From the NCBI RefSeq assembly GCF_004121055.1, contig NZ_PYAL01000006.1:310001-374000 (forward strand): a DNA stretch of 64,000 nt. Direction: 5' to 3'. Positions 25,476 to 34,089 of this stretch are shown piece by piece (position 1 is the stretch's first letter; the number at the start of each line of letters is the position of its first letter). Source of the stretch: Achromobacter aloeverae. GTDB lineage: Bacteria; Pseudomonadota; Gammaproteobacteria; Burkholderiales; Burkholderiaceae_B. The notes under the pieces were generated by a model. It was not told where the DNA came from. It did not search any database and worked only from the letters and a program-made list of their open reading frames with translations. Made by a program: the position numbers and the translations under genes.

Positions 25476-25738
25476 CGGCCGTAGGTGGATTGCAGGACCT
25501 GGGCGGCGCTCGCATGGGCGTCATCGTCGGCGAGCGGCAGGCGCAGCGCCAGGTGGCCGGCGCCGGGCAGTTCCGCCAGCAAGGCTTGCGCGCGGTCGGC
25601 GCCCTGGTGGTAGCCGATCGCGACCGTCGCGCCCTGGGCGGCGAATGTTTTCGCCGTGGCGGCGCCGATGCCGCTGCTGCCGCCCGTGACCAGGGCGATC
25701 TTGCCCGCCAGGAGGGCGGCGCTGGAATTTGTCGTCAT
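25476..25738 (-). pseudogene. N-terminal remnant of a short-chain dehydrogenase gene
   Basis: About 88 codons match an SDR N-terminus: start MTTNSSAALLAGK, the cofactor motif VTGGSSGIGAATAKTFAAQG, and a strand-helix unit ending QSTYGRV. Homology stops at about 25475, where the expected NNAG, Ser-Tyr-Lys and C-terminal parts are missing. The frame runs on through unrelated sequence into the fahA remnant. It is the first gene of the decayed operon, divergent from the intact IclR gene. Confidence 0.72.
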
Positions 25739-25898
25739 GAATCTGTCCGTATAGTGAACGTCACTGCCCGGCGGGCTGGACCGCCTGTTGTGCTGCCTGT
25801 CGTGCCCGGTAGGCCGGACTACAAGCCGCTCCCAGCCTGGACGCCTGGCTGCGATTGTTTTCTAATCGGCCGGATCCGAACAGGGGGAATTCCGATAA

Positions 25899-26672
25899 AT
25901 GGACATGACTGTGGAGGGAGGCTCCCTCAAGCGCGGGGTCTTGCTGCTCAAGATCCTGGCCAGCGCGGGAATGCGGGGGCTGGCGTTGACCGAGATCGCC
26001 GCGCGGGCCGCCTTGCCGCATCCATCGGCGCACCGCGTGCTGCGACAACTGGTGCAGGAGAGGCTGGCGGACCATGACGGCGAGACGCGCCGCTACCGGC
26101 TGGGTCCGCTGGCGTTCGAGCTGGGCGTGGCCAGTTCGATGATGTACGACATACGGGACCTTTGCGAGCCGGCCATGGCGGCCCTGGCGAAGCAGACCGA
26201 GGACACGATCTACCTGGTCGTGCGCAGCGGCTTCGATGCGGTGTGCATGCACTGCCACGAGGGCAGCTTCCCGATCAAGACGCTGGTGCTGGACGTGGGC
26301 AGCCGCAGGCCGCTGGGAATAGGCGCGGGCGGCCTGGCGATCCTGTCGGCCGTGCCGCTGGAGGAGCAGGCCCACATCATCGAGCGCATCGCGCCTTCGC
26401 TGGACCGCTATCGCAACCTGACCGTGGAGGATCTCGCCGCGGCTTGCGCCCAGGCGCGCGAGGCGCGGATGGCGGTGATACGGAACCGCCTGAACCTGGG
26501 GGTGAGCGCCGTAGGCCTGCCCTTGCGCAATGCCGCCGGCCAGCCGGTCGCGGCCCTGAGCGTGGCGGCCATGAGCCAGCGCGTGACGACGCGGCGCATC
26601 CCCATGCTGGCGGATCAATTGCGCGCCGCGGTGGCGCAGGCCGAGACGGCCCTGCGCTGGGCCGGCGTTTGA
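25899..26672 (+). CDS. IclR-family regulator
   Basis: A 257-residue IclR regulator, intact in length. The N-terminal winged helix is at about residues 8-70 (LTEIAARAALPHPSAHRVLRQLVQ) and the effector-binding domain at about 85-250, with GSRRPLGIGAGGLAILS and LGVSAVGLPLRNAAG. It is divergent from the ruined SDR-fahA-hmgA-Bug operon and was probably its homogentisate-responsive regulator. It therefore seems to be an orphan whose targets have decayed, unless it also acts elsewhere. It converges on the TonB-receptor gene with a 12-base gap. Confidence 0.9.
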   Translation: MDMTVEGGSLKRGVLLLKILASAGMRGLALTEIAARAALPHPSAHRVLRQLVQERLADHDGETRRYRLGPLAFELGVASSMMYDIRDLCEPAMAALAKQTEDTIYLVVRSGFDAVCMHCHEGSFPIKTLVLDVGSRRPLGIGAGGLAILSAVPLEEQAHIIERIAPSLDRYRNLTVEDLAAACAQAREARMAVIRNRLNLGVSAVGLPLRNAAGQPVAALSVAAMSQRVTTRRIPMLADQLRAAVAQAETALRWAGV

Positions 26673-26684
26673 ACGCCCGCTGCC

Positions 26685-29165
26685 TTACATGTGATACCGC
26701 AGCGTCAGCATCGCGTTGCGGCCGTCGCCATACACGCTGTAGAAGCGGCCGGGTGGCCGAATGTAGTAGTCGCGGTCGAATATGTTGTTCAAGGCAATCG
26801 ACACGTCCACGTTCTTGTTGACCTGATATCCCAGCGTCGCGTTGAAGATGGCGTACCCGCCTTGCGTCACCCCGCGCGTGATGGCGGTCTGCGCCAGCAT
26901 GCCGCCGCCCACGCTGACGTCTTGCAGCGGGCCGTCGGTGAACTTGTACTTGGTCCACAGCTTGAAGAGGTGCTTGGGGTCGGTGCCGTCGGTCAGGTTG
27001 GCCTGGTCGTTGTCGAACTTGACGTTCAGGTAGGTATACCCTGCGTAGACGTTCCAGTTCGGCGTCGGCTGGCCGTTGAGCTCCAGCTCCACGCCCTGGT
27101 TGCGCGCCTTGCCGCCCGGGATGCTGCCGGTGGCATGGTCGGGGTCGGCGACCGCGCGGTTATTGTCGTTGATGCGGAACAGGGCCACGGTGGTGTTCAG
27201 GCGGTCGTCCAGGAATGAATTCTTCACGCCGACTTCATATTGTTCGCCGGTGCGCGGCGGCAACAGGGCGCCGGTGTAGGTCGTGTCCGTCTGCGCCGTC
27301 ATGAAGCGCGAGAAGTTCGCGTAAGCGGTGGTCGACGGCGCGATGTCCCAGACGATGCCCGCCGATGGCAGGAAACGGTGGTTCACGTCGGCGATGGTGT
27401 CCCAGCTGGGCTGGTCCGCCATCATGTTCTTGGTGCGTTCCTTCAGGAAGGCCTCGCGCGCGCCCAGCACCAGGGTGAGGGGATCGGCGACCTTGACGCG
27501 GCCTTGCGCGTAGAAGCTGTACTGTTCGAGGCGGTCCTTGGCGTCATTCTTGAAGGGGACGCTGACTTCGGGGACCTGGTTGGGGTCGTAGAGGCTGAAC
27601 AAGCCGCCCGGGTATGGCCCGGGCACGGAGACGTAGCCGGATTTATTGCGGTCGTTCGCCTGGGCGTAGTTGGCGCCCACGGTGAGGATATGCGTCTGGC
27701 CGAAGGCCTGGACCGGTCCGGAGGCGTGCGTGTCGAAGCCGGCCCAGTCCAGGGCGGAGAGCTGGCGCTGGTCGCCGAAATACGCGAGCCCGTCGGCCGT
27801 CGCGGCGGGGCCGGAGTAGGCGTACTTGGAGCTGAGGTCGGCTTCGCGGTAGAACGCGGTCGAATCCCAGGTCCAGCCGTTGTCGAAGCGATGCGTCAGG
27901 TTGGCGTTGGCCTCCTTGATCGCTTCGTAGGAGTGGTTCCAGTCGGGACTGTAGTTGTCGTGGTAGGACCCGGGCACCCGGCCGACCAGCGCCGTGCGGG
28001 CATCGTTGATGACGCCGCCCGCGCCGTAGTCCTGGCCGGTGATCTTCGTGACCTGGTAGCCGGCCGAGAAGGACAGGATCGTGCGCGGCGAGAAGTCGTA
28101 GTCCAGCGCGACATAACCCATGCCGTTCCTGTTGCGCGTGGTGTCGATCGACTGCCCCCAGTTGTTGCCCGCCAGCACCACGCGGCCGCGCAGCGTGCCT
28201 TCCTGGTTCAGCGGGCCGCCCACATCGAATACCTGGCGCGCGCCGCCGAAGGTGGTGGTCTGCGTTTCGCTGGAGAAATGGAATTCATCCTGCGGGCGCT
28301 TGCGCACCAGGTTGACCGTGCCGCCGGGTTGCCCCAGCGCGTCGTCGGTGACCCCGGCCGGGCCGCGCAGCACTTCGACGCGGTCGTACATGGCCATGTC
28401 GAACTGCTGCTGGTACTGCAGGCCGTTCATGACGGATACGCCATCGAATTCGATGCCCATCTGGTTGCCGCGCGCGCGGAAGTACCCCGTGCCGTCGCCG
28501 TAGTCCACGGAGCCGACGCCGGTCACGTAGCGCAAGCCTTGCTGGATGGTGGCAATGTTCTGGTCGTCCATGCGCTCGCGCGTCAGGACCGATACCGACG
28601 CGGGGATTTCCTTGATCGGCACGGGTATCTTGCCCACGGTCGCGGTGGTGGCAGCGTAGGAACCGGTGCCCTCCGTCGTCCCGTCGGAGATGGCCTTGCC
28701 CGTGACGCTCACGTCGGGCAGCGTGGCGGCGGCGATGCGCGCCGGACGCAGCAGGTAGCCGCCGTTGTCCTGGCGCACGGCCTCCAGGCCGGTGCCGGCC
28801 AGCAGGGACGCCAGCGCGGCGTCCGGCGTATAGCGGCCCTCGATGCCGGGGGTGCGTTTGCCGCTGGTCTGGTCTTCCGTGAAGGTCAGCAGCACGTTGG
28901 CCGAGCTGGCGAGCTTGCGCAGTGCCGGCGCCAGCGAACCGGCGGGAATGTCGTAGACCTGGGCGGCCGCCTGCGCCGTTGTCACGCCCGCCTGGGCCTG
29001 GGCTGGCGCGGGCAGGCCCGCATATAAGGCCAGGCCGCAGGCGGCCGCGGTGACGCAAGCGACGGCGCGGGGCTGGGACGCAGCCAGGCGCGGCGGGACG
29101 GGATGGGAGTGCTGGCTACGGTTCTGGTTGGTGAAACGCGCGCGGCGACGGCCGACGATAGGCAT
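26685..29165 (-). CDS. TonB-dependent siderophore receptor with signalling domain
   Basis: An 826-residue outer-membrane transporter. After a signal region ending near residue 58 (LPAPAQAQA), a secretin/TonB short N-terminal (STN) signalling domain spans about 66-140 (YDIPAGSLAPALRKLASSANV). The plug domain follows at about 165-290 (PASVSVLTRERMDDQN, RVEVLRGPAGV). The 22-strand barrel ends with the usual TLRYHM. An STN domain together with the upstream FecR and sigma genes marks a FecA-type transducer: ligand binding activates the sigma factor, which induces this gene. The ligand, probably a ferric siderophore, cannot be named. Confidence 0.93.
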   Translation of the reverse strand: MPIVGRRRARFTNQNRSQHSHPVPPRLAASQPRAVACVTAAACGLALYAGLPAPAQAQAGVTTAQAAAQVYDIPAGSLAPALRKLASSANVLLTFTEDQTSGKRTPGIEGRYTPDAALASLLAGTGLEAVRQDNGGYLLRPARIAAATLPDVSVTGKAISDGTTEGTGSYAATTATVGKIPVPIKEIPASVSVLTRERMDDQNIATIQQGLRYVTGVGSVDYGDGTGYFRARGNQMGIEFDGVSVMNGLQYQQQFDMAMYDRVEVLRGPAGVTDDALGQPGGTVNLVRKRPQDEFHFSSETQTTTFGGARQVFDVGGPLNQEGTLRGRVVLAGNNWGQSIDTTRNRNGMGYVALDYDFSPRTILSFSAGYQVTKITGQDYGAGGVINDARTALVGRVPGSYHDNYSPDWNHSYEAIKEANANLTHRFDNGWTWDSTAFYREADLSSKYAYSGPAATADGLAYFGDQRQLSALDWAGFDTHASGPVQAFGQTHILTVGANYAQANDRNKSGYVSVPGPYPGGLFSLYDPNQVPEVSVPFKNDAKDRLEQYSFYAQGRVKVADPLTLVLGAREAFLKERTKNMMADQPSWDTIADVNHRFLPSAGIVWDIAPSTTAYANFSRFMTAQTDTTYTGALLPPRTGEQYEVGVKNSFLDDRLNTTVALFRINDNNRAVADPDHATGSIPGGKARNQGVELELNGQPTPNWNVYAGYTYLNVKFDNDQANLTDGTDPKHLFKLWTKYKFTDGPLQDVSVGGGMLAQTAITRGVTQGGYAIFNATLGYQVNKNVDVSIALNNIFDRDYYIRPPGRFYSVYGDGRNAMLTLRYHM

Positions 29166-29339
29166 GGATACCCCACAGGATGGCGGTTGAAACGAAGTCC
29201 TTATGGGAGAGGTGCCGCCAGAAGGCGGATCGGGCAGTCGCCGGGGCTGTTTTTCGAAAGAAAGTTGTAACGGCGGTGGGTTGCCATGTCGGCTTTCTCC
29301 GCCACCCTTGCCGCGGCCTTTCGTGCTGCCCCGCCGCGA

Positions 29340-30467
29340 TCAGGCGGCAAGTTCGAGCGTGACCCAGTAGCGCGTGAGTCGCCGGATGCGCACCGGCAGC
29401 ACCCTGGTCACCATATCGAGGATGCGGTCGGTGTCCGCCAGCGGGAAAACGCCGGATACGCGCAGGTCGGCCGCAGCGGGGTCGCAGCGCAGGAACCCGG
29501 TCCGGTAGCGGGCCAGCTCGGCGAGGAAGTCGGCCAGCCTTTGATCCTCGGCGACGATCTGACCGCGCGGCCAGGCCAGGTCGCGGTCGGATAAGGCCGC
29601 GGCGCCCTCGACGGCGTAGCGGGTAAAAGTGGCGCGCTCGCCGGCGCGCAGCAGGCGGAGCCCGGCGGCATCCTCGACGGGCACGATCTCGACCGCGCTT
29701 TCCAGCACGGCCACCGCGCTGTAGCCGTCGTCCTGGCGCACCATGAAGCGCGTGCCCAAGGCCCGGATACGGCCTTCCTCCGTTTGCACGATGAAAGGCC
29801 GCGGATCCGGCTGGCCGTCGACCAGCGCGTGGCCGGTGATGATCATGGCTTCACCCGCGACCAGCCGCAGCAGGCGGCGCTGCCCATCGAATTTCACGTC
29901 GATGGCGCTGCCGGTATTGAGCAGGATGCGGGTGCCGTCGCTCAGCGCCACCGCGTGCTGCTGGCCGACGCCGGTGCTGTAGTCGGCCGCCGCCTGCCGC
30001 CAGGCTTGCGTGCGCGAGGCCAGCAGGGCGGACGTGCCGAACGCGGTCCCCCACAGCAGCAGGCGCACGGCTTTGCGGCGTCCCCGAGCGGCAGGCCCCG
30101 CATAGGGAGACAGCGTCCGGTAGGCCGCGCGCGGCTGCATGGCCGACAGCCTTTGGGTCACCGCTTCGATGTGGCGCCAGGCGAGTTCGTGCTCGGGGTC
30201 GGCGGCGCGCCATTCCTGCCAGCGCTGCCGGTCGCCGTCGGTGGCCGCGCCCGACATCATGAGCGTCAGCCATTCGGCCGCGGCGTCGGCGGTGGCCTCG
30301 CTGATGGGCTGCCCGCAGGCCATGGGCGGCGCGCCGGCGGCCGTGCCCGTCGTGCTTCCTCGCGTCGACATGCGGTGGTCGGCGGACGCGGGCGGCGACG
30401 GGGGCTGCGCGGCGGGGCTGGGTATCGGCATGGGGCAGGGCTGATCTCTGGGCGGACGGCTGTGCAT
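29340..30467 (-). CDS. FecR-type anti-sigma/sigma regulator
   Basis: An inner-membrane regulator of about 375 residues. The cytoplasmic N-terminal DUF4880 part is recognisable (EATADAAAEWLTLMMSG ... RWQEWRAADPEHELAWRHIE). A short hydrophobic segment near residues 125-140 is followed by the periplasmic FecR domain (GQQHAVALSDGTRILLNTGS, IRALGTRFMVRQDDG). It relays receptor occupancy to the sigma factor. Several in-frame starts exist; 30467 sits 5 bases after the sigma stop, while 30497 would overlap the sigma gene and 30431 would be shorter. Confidence 0.88.
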   Translation of the reverse strand: MHSRPPRDQPCPMPIPSPAAQPPSPPASADHRMSTRGSTTGTAAGAPPMACGQPISEATADAAAEWLTLMMSGAATDGDRQRWQEWRAADPEHELAWRHIEAVTQRLSAMQPRAAYRTLSPYAGPAARGRRKAVRLLLWGTAFGTSALLASRTQAWRQAAADYSTGVGQQHAVALSDGTRILLNTGSAIDVKFDGQRRLLRLVAGEAMIITGHALVDGQPDPRPFIVQTEEGRIRALGTRFMVRQDDGYSAVAVLESAVEIVPVEDAAGLRLLRAGERATFTRYAVEGAAALSDRDLAWPRGQIVAEDQRLADFLAELARYRTGFLRCDPAAADLRVSGVFPLADTDRILDMVTRVLPVRIRRLTRYWVTLELAA

Positions 30468-30472
30468 CGGCA

Positions 30473-30982
30473 CTAGAACGCCAGGGCGAACAGGCATTGC
30501 CGATTGGCTCGAGTCAGGTACTGCTTGACGGAGCTGGCGGACACGCCCAGGCGCGCCGCGATGTCGGCGTAGCTGAGGTCTTCGAGGTGAGCCAGCAGGA
30601 AGGCTTCCTTCACCTTGGGCGGCAGGCCGTCGAGCACCTGGTCCACCTGTTGCAGGGCCTCCAGCGCCAGCAGCCTGTTTTCCGGCGAGGGCGCCAGCGC
30701 TTCCGGCAATGTCGCCAGCATTTCCAGGTAGCTGGATTCGAGCAGGTGGCGGCGGTGGCGGTGCGCCACCAGGCGGCGCGCCACGGTCGCGAGAAAAGGA
30801 CGGGGCTCTCGAATGGCCGGTGCCGCCTTCGCCGTCATGACGCTTACGAAGGTGTCCTGCGCCACATCGGCGGCGTCGAAGCTATTGCCGAGTTTCTTGC
30901 GCAGCCAGCCGAGTAGCCAACCGTGATGGTTGCTGTACAGCGTATGCAGATCCTGCTGCGCCGGGAGGTTGGCGGTCGGCAT
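30473..30982 (-). CDS. FecI-type ECF sigma factor
   Basis: A 169-residue extracytoplasmic-function sigma factor. Region 2 covers about residues 12-75 (LLGWLRKKLGNSFDAADVAQDTFVSV) and region 4 about 110-165 (LEALQQVDQVLDGLPPKVKEAFLLAHLEDLSYADIAARLGVSASSVKQYLTRA). It would direct RNA polymerase to the TonB-receptor promoter when released by the FecR protein. It is the first gene of the sigma-FecR-receptor set. A possible Fur box lies 38 bases upstream, in line with iron control. Confidence 0.92.
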   Translation of the reverse strand: MPTANLPAQQDLHTLYSNHHGWLLGWLRKKLGNSFDAADVAQDTFVSVMTAKAAPAIREPRPFLATVARRLVAHRHRRHLLESSYLEMLATLPEALAPSPENRLLALEALQQVDQVLDGLPPKVKEAFLLAHLEDLSYADIAARLGVSASSVKQYLTRANRQCLFALAF

Positions 30983-31019
30983 CGGTCAACCGCTGGTCAC
31001 GCGGTCCTCGGAATTGAAT

Positions 31020-31038
31020 AGGAATAGTTATCATTTAT
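31020..31038 (-). promoter_or_regulatory. Possible Fur box upstream of the sigma factor gene
   Basis: Read on the minus strand, the AT-rich stretch contains ATGATAA and CTATT and agrees with the 19-base Fur consensus at about 11 positions. It lies 38-56 bases upstream of the sigma start, where Fur normally sits in FecI-type systems. The match is moderate, so it is a candidate only. Confidence 0.4.
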
Positions 31039-31172
31039 AACCTGATCGGTACAGGTTGGGCAATGAGTTATGACTTTTATCAACACCCTTCACCTAACAT
31101 TGCGTATTCTTGTTCGCTGGTTCACAGGTCTGTTGGTTCGCGGTCGAATGCTTACTTTCCCGGAGGTATGCC

Positions 31173-32225
31173 ATGCCTAGCACCATGATTGCAGCGGTTG
31201 TCGAGAAGTTGGGCCAACCGCTGGTTCTACGCGAATTGCCGATTCCCGCCCCACGCCGTGGCGAGATCCTGGTGAAAACCGAAGCCTGCGGCGTCTGCCA
31301 TACGGACCTGCACGCCGCCAAGGGCGACTGGCCCGTCAAGCCTCACGCACCCTTCGTCCCCGGCCATGAAGGCATCGGCCGCGTTATCGCGGTGGGCGAG
31401 GGCGTGACGACAGTCAAGGAAGGCGACCGGGTCGGCGTCCCCTGGCTGTATTCCGCCTGCGGCCATTGCGAGTTCTGCCGCAAGGGGTGGGAAACGCAAT
31501 GCGACAGCGCCGAATACGGCGGCTATACGCGCAACGGGGGGTTTGCCGAATACATACTCGCCGCCGCCGACTATGTCGCGCGGATCCCGGACCGCATCGA
31601 TCCGCTCCAGGCCGCGCCCATCGTGTGCGCGGGCATCACCACCTACAAGGGCGTCAAGGAAACGGAAGCGCGGCCGGGCGAGTGGATCGCCATTTCGGGC
31701 ATCGGCGGGTTGGGCCACCTGGCCGTGCAATACGCCAAGGCCATGGGCCTGCACGTGGCGGCCATCGACGTCGACGACGGCAAGCTCGAACACGCGAAGA
31801 AATTGGGCGCCGACCTGGTCTTCAATGCGAAGAACGGCGATCCCGCGGCCGCGTTGAAAAAGGAAATCGGCGGCGGCGCGCATGGCGTGCTGATCACCGC
31901 GCCGTCCATCCCGGCCTTCCACCAGGGCATCGCCATGACCCGCAAGCTGGGCACCTGCGTCCTGGTCGGCCTGCCGCCCGGAGACTTCCCCACGCCCTTG
32001 TTCGACGTCGTGCTCAACCGCATCACCATCCGTGGCTCGCTGGTCGGCACCCGGCAGGACATGGTGGAAGCGCTGTCCTTCGCCGACGAGGGTTCGGTCA
32101 AGGCCGACATCGAACTGGCTCCCCTATCCGACATCAACTCGGTGCTGGACCGCCTGGAACACGGCAAGGTCCCGTCGCGCGTGGTGCTGGACCTGCGCAA
32201 CGGCGTCCAGGCCGCCGGCGCCTAG
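31173..32225 (+). CDS. Zinc-dependent alcohol dehydrogenase (AdhP type)
   Basis: A 350-residue medium-chain dehydrogenase. Catalytic zinc ligands lie in EACGVCHTDLHAA and PGHEG. The structural zinc cysteines are in CGHCEFCRKGWETQC. The nucleotide fold GIGGLGHLAVQYAKAMG is followed by an aspartate in AIDVDD, favouring NAD. The length and the GDWPVKPHAPFVPGHEG phrase place it with bacterial AdhP/AdhA ethanol-propanol dehydrogenases. A CGGAGG ribosome site precedes the ATG at 31173. It is a single gene, divergent from the sigma factor and convergent with the SDR gene. Confidence 0.92.
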   Translation: MPSTMIAAVVEKLGQPLVLRELPIPAPRRGEILVKTEACGVCHTDLHAAKGDWPVKPHAPFVPGHEGIGRVIAVGEGVTTVKEGDRVGVPWLYSACGHCEFCRKGWETQCDSAEYGGYTRNGGFAEYILAAADYVARIPDRIDPLQAAPIVCAGITTYKGVKETEARPGEWIAISGIGGLGHLAVQYAKAMGLHVAAIDVDDGKLEHAKKLGADLVFNAKNGDPAAALKKEIGGGAHGVLITAPSIPAFHQGIAMTRKLGTCVLVGLPPGDFPTPLFDVVLNRITIRGSLVGTRQDMVEALSFADEGSVKADIELAPLSDINSVLDRLEHGKVPSRVVLDLRNGVQAAGA

Positions 32226-32272
32226 CCGCGACGTGCCGGTCGGGCGTCCAACCGCCCGGCCGTCCGACCGCT

Positions 32273-33031
32273 TCAGACCGGAATCGGATCCGCGACCACG
32301 GCCGCGTTGAACTGGTTGACCAGCGCGTGCTCGTCGGGGCCGGGGTTGGCGCGGAAGGGCTTGACCGCGTCGACGATGATTTCCTCGGCGTCGCTGCCCA
32401 GCCTGGCCAGGGTCTGTTCGATGAAGGCGTCCAGCGGCATGGCGCGCGGGTCGCCGCTTTTCCGGATCAGGTCGGTATCGACCCAGGGCGGCGCGATCTC
32501 CTGGACGCGCACGCTGGTGTCGCGCAGCATGAAACGCTGCGACATGGCATAGGAGTGCAGCGCGGCCTTGGACGCCGAGTACACGGCGGTGGCGGCCAGC
32601 GGTACGTAGGCCAGCATCGAGGTATTGTGGATGATCGTCGCGCGCGGCTGCCGCTTGAGATGCTCCACCAGCGCCGACGTCAGGCGGATGGGCCCCAGCA
32701 GGTTCGTGTCCAGGATCCGGCGCGAGACGGCGTCGTCGATTTTCCCGCCGGCGTCGTCGAAAGGCATGATGCCGGCATTGTTGACCAGCACATTCAGCGA
32801 CGGATAGCGCTCCATCAGCGTGGCGGCCGCGGCGTCGATGCTGGCAAGGTCCGACACATCCATTTCGACGGCGCCGATGCCGGGATGGGCCGCGGTGATT
32901 TCATCCAGCAAGGCCTTGCGGCGCCCGCCGATGATGACGGTGTTGCCCAGCGTGTGCAGGGCCTCGGCCAGGGCGCGCCCGATGCCGGACGTGCCGCCGG
33001 TGATGAATATTGTGTTACCGGTCATGTTCAT
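32273..33031 (-). CDS. DltE-like short-chain dehydrogenase
   Basis: A 252-residue SDR. It has the cofactor motif ITGGTSGIGRALAEAL, the NNAG motif (VLVNNAGIMPFDD), the Ser in IIHNTSMLAY, and the catalytic Tyr and Lys in VYSASKAALHSY. This oxidoreductase group resembles DltE/YciK-type proteins of unknown substrate. I chose the ATG at 33031 because AAGGA lies 8 bases upstream and the fold begins at MTGNTIFITGG. It is divergent from the GlxA-type AraC gene starting at 33136, a common arrangement in which the AraC protein controls the SDR. Confidence 0.88.
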   Translation of the reverse strand: MNMTGNTIFITGGTSGIGRALAEALHTLGNTVIIGGRRKALLDEITAAHPGIGAVEMDVSDLASIDAAAATLMERYPSLNVLVNNAGIMPFDDAGGKIDDAVSRRILDTNLLGPIRLTSALVEHLKRQPRATIIHNTSMLAYVPLAATAVYSASKAALHSYAMSQRFMLRDTSVRVQEIAPPWVDTDLIRKSGDPRAMPLDAFIEQTLARLGSDAEEIIVDAVKPFRANPGPDEHALVNQFNAAVVADPIPV

Positions 33032-33135
33032 GATGCATCCTTGAGTGGGGAACGAAGCCATCTTAGGCAGGCTTGCTCATTTCTCAAATGACGTATATGG
33101 TCGTGTTTTAGGACGCGAGCGGAATCGATACGGAC

Positions 33136-34089
33136 ATGCACAGGATCGGCTATCTGCTGAAGGACGGTTTCCAGTTGATGTCGCTGGCGACCCTATCGGT
33201 CTTCGAATTCGCGAACCTGGCCGCCGGCGACGATTTCTACGAAATCGCCCATTACTCCCTGCCGGGCGGCAGCGTGCGCGCCTCGTCCGGGGTGCCGGTG
33301 ATGACCGTCAAGGTGACGCCTTCCACGTATGCGGACACCTGGATACTGGGCGGGGTGCTCAACCCGATCGAGCAGCCGTCCCTGCCCCGGGAACGGGCAT
33401 TCGTGCGGCAGGCCGCGCAGGCGTCGCGCCGGATGGCCGCCATATGCACGGGCGCCTATACCCTGGCGGAAGCGGGCCTGCTGGCGGGCCGCCGGGCCAC
33501 CACCCATTGGCTCTACGCGGACGCGCTGCAGGCCCGTCACCCGGACATCCAGGTGGAAGGCGACCGCATCTACATCGTCGATGGCTCGCTATGGACGTCG
33601 GCGGGCATGACGGCGGGCCTGGACCTGGCGCTGGCCATGGTGGAAAAAGACCTGGGGCCGGACATCGCGCGCCGCGTGGCGCACAAGCTGGTCATGCACC
33701 AGCATCGCTCGGGCGGCCAGTCGCAACATTCCGAGATGCTGGACCTCGCGCCGAAGTCGGACCGCATCCAGACCGCGTTGAACTATGCGCGCAAGAACCT
33801 GGCCCAACCCCTGACCGTGGAGGTGCTGGCGGAGCAGGTCCACCTGAGTCCGCGGCAGTTCAGCCGCATCTTCACCGAGGAAATCGGGCTGTCGCCGGCC
33901 AAGGCGATCGAGGGGTTGAGGCTGGAAGCGGCGCGCCTGATGATAGAGCGCAGCCGCCATCCGATGGAGGTCATCGCGCGCGAGACCGGATTCCGCGACC
34001 GCCGCCACATGCGGGAGGTATTCCTGCGCGGCTTCGGCGTGCCGCCGCAATCCCTGCGCAGGGATGCGCCGCCGACGCTCAGCGCCTGA
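33136..34089 (+). CDS. GlxA-type AraC-family regulator
   Basis: A 317-residue regulator. The N-terminal DJ-1/PfpI-like domain (about 5-180) carries the nucleophile-elbow-like Cys in MAAICTGAYTLAEAGLLAGR and the HWLYAD element. The C-terminal AraC DNA-binding domain (about 215-310) has two helix-turn-helix units (VEVLAEQVHLSPRQFSRIF, MEVIARETGFRDRRHMREVF). Such proteins usually activate a neighbouring enzyme gene, here the divergent SDR. Its last 11 bases overlap, tail to tail, the end of the VWA gene. Confidence 0.92.
   Translation: MHRIGYLLKDGFQLMSLATLSVFEFANLAAGDDFYEIAHYSLPGGSVRASSGVPVMTVKVTPSTYADTWILGGVLNPIEQPSLPRERAFVRQAAQASRRMAAICTGAYTLAEAGLLAGRRATTHWLYADALQARHPDIQVEGDRIYIVDGSLWTSAGMTAGLDLALAMVEKDLGPDIARRVAHKLVMHQHRSGGQSQHSEMLDLAPKSDRIQTALNYARKNLAQPLTVEVLAEQVHLSPRQFSRIFTEEIGLSPAKAIEGLRLEAARLMIERSRHPMEVIARETGFRDRRHMREVFLRGFGVPPQSLRRDAPPTLSA

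Noticed and set aside
27240-29027. A 595-codon open frame on the plus strand
   Set aside because: It is the antisense of the TonB-receptor gene; composition and lack of motifs show it is a high-GC shadow.
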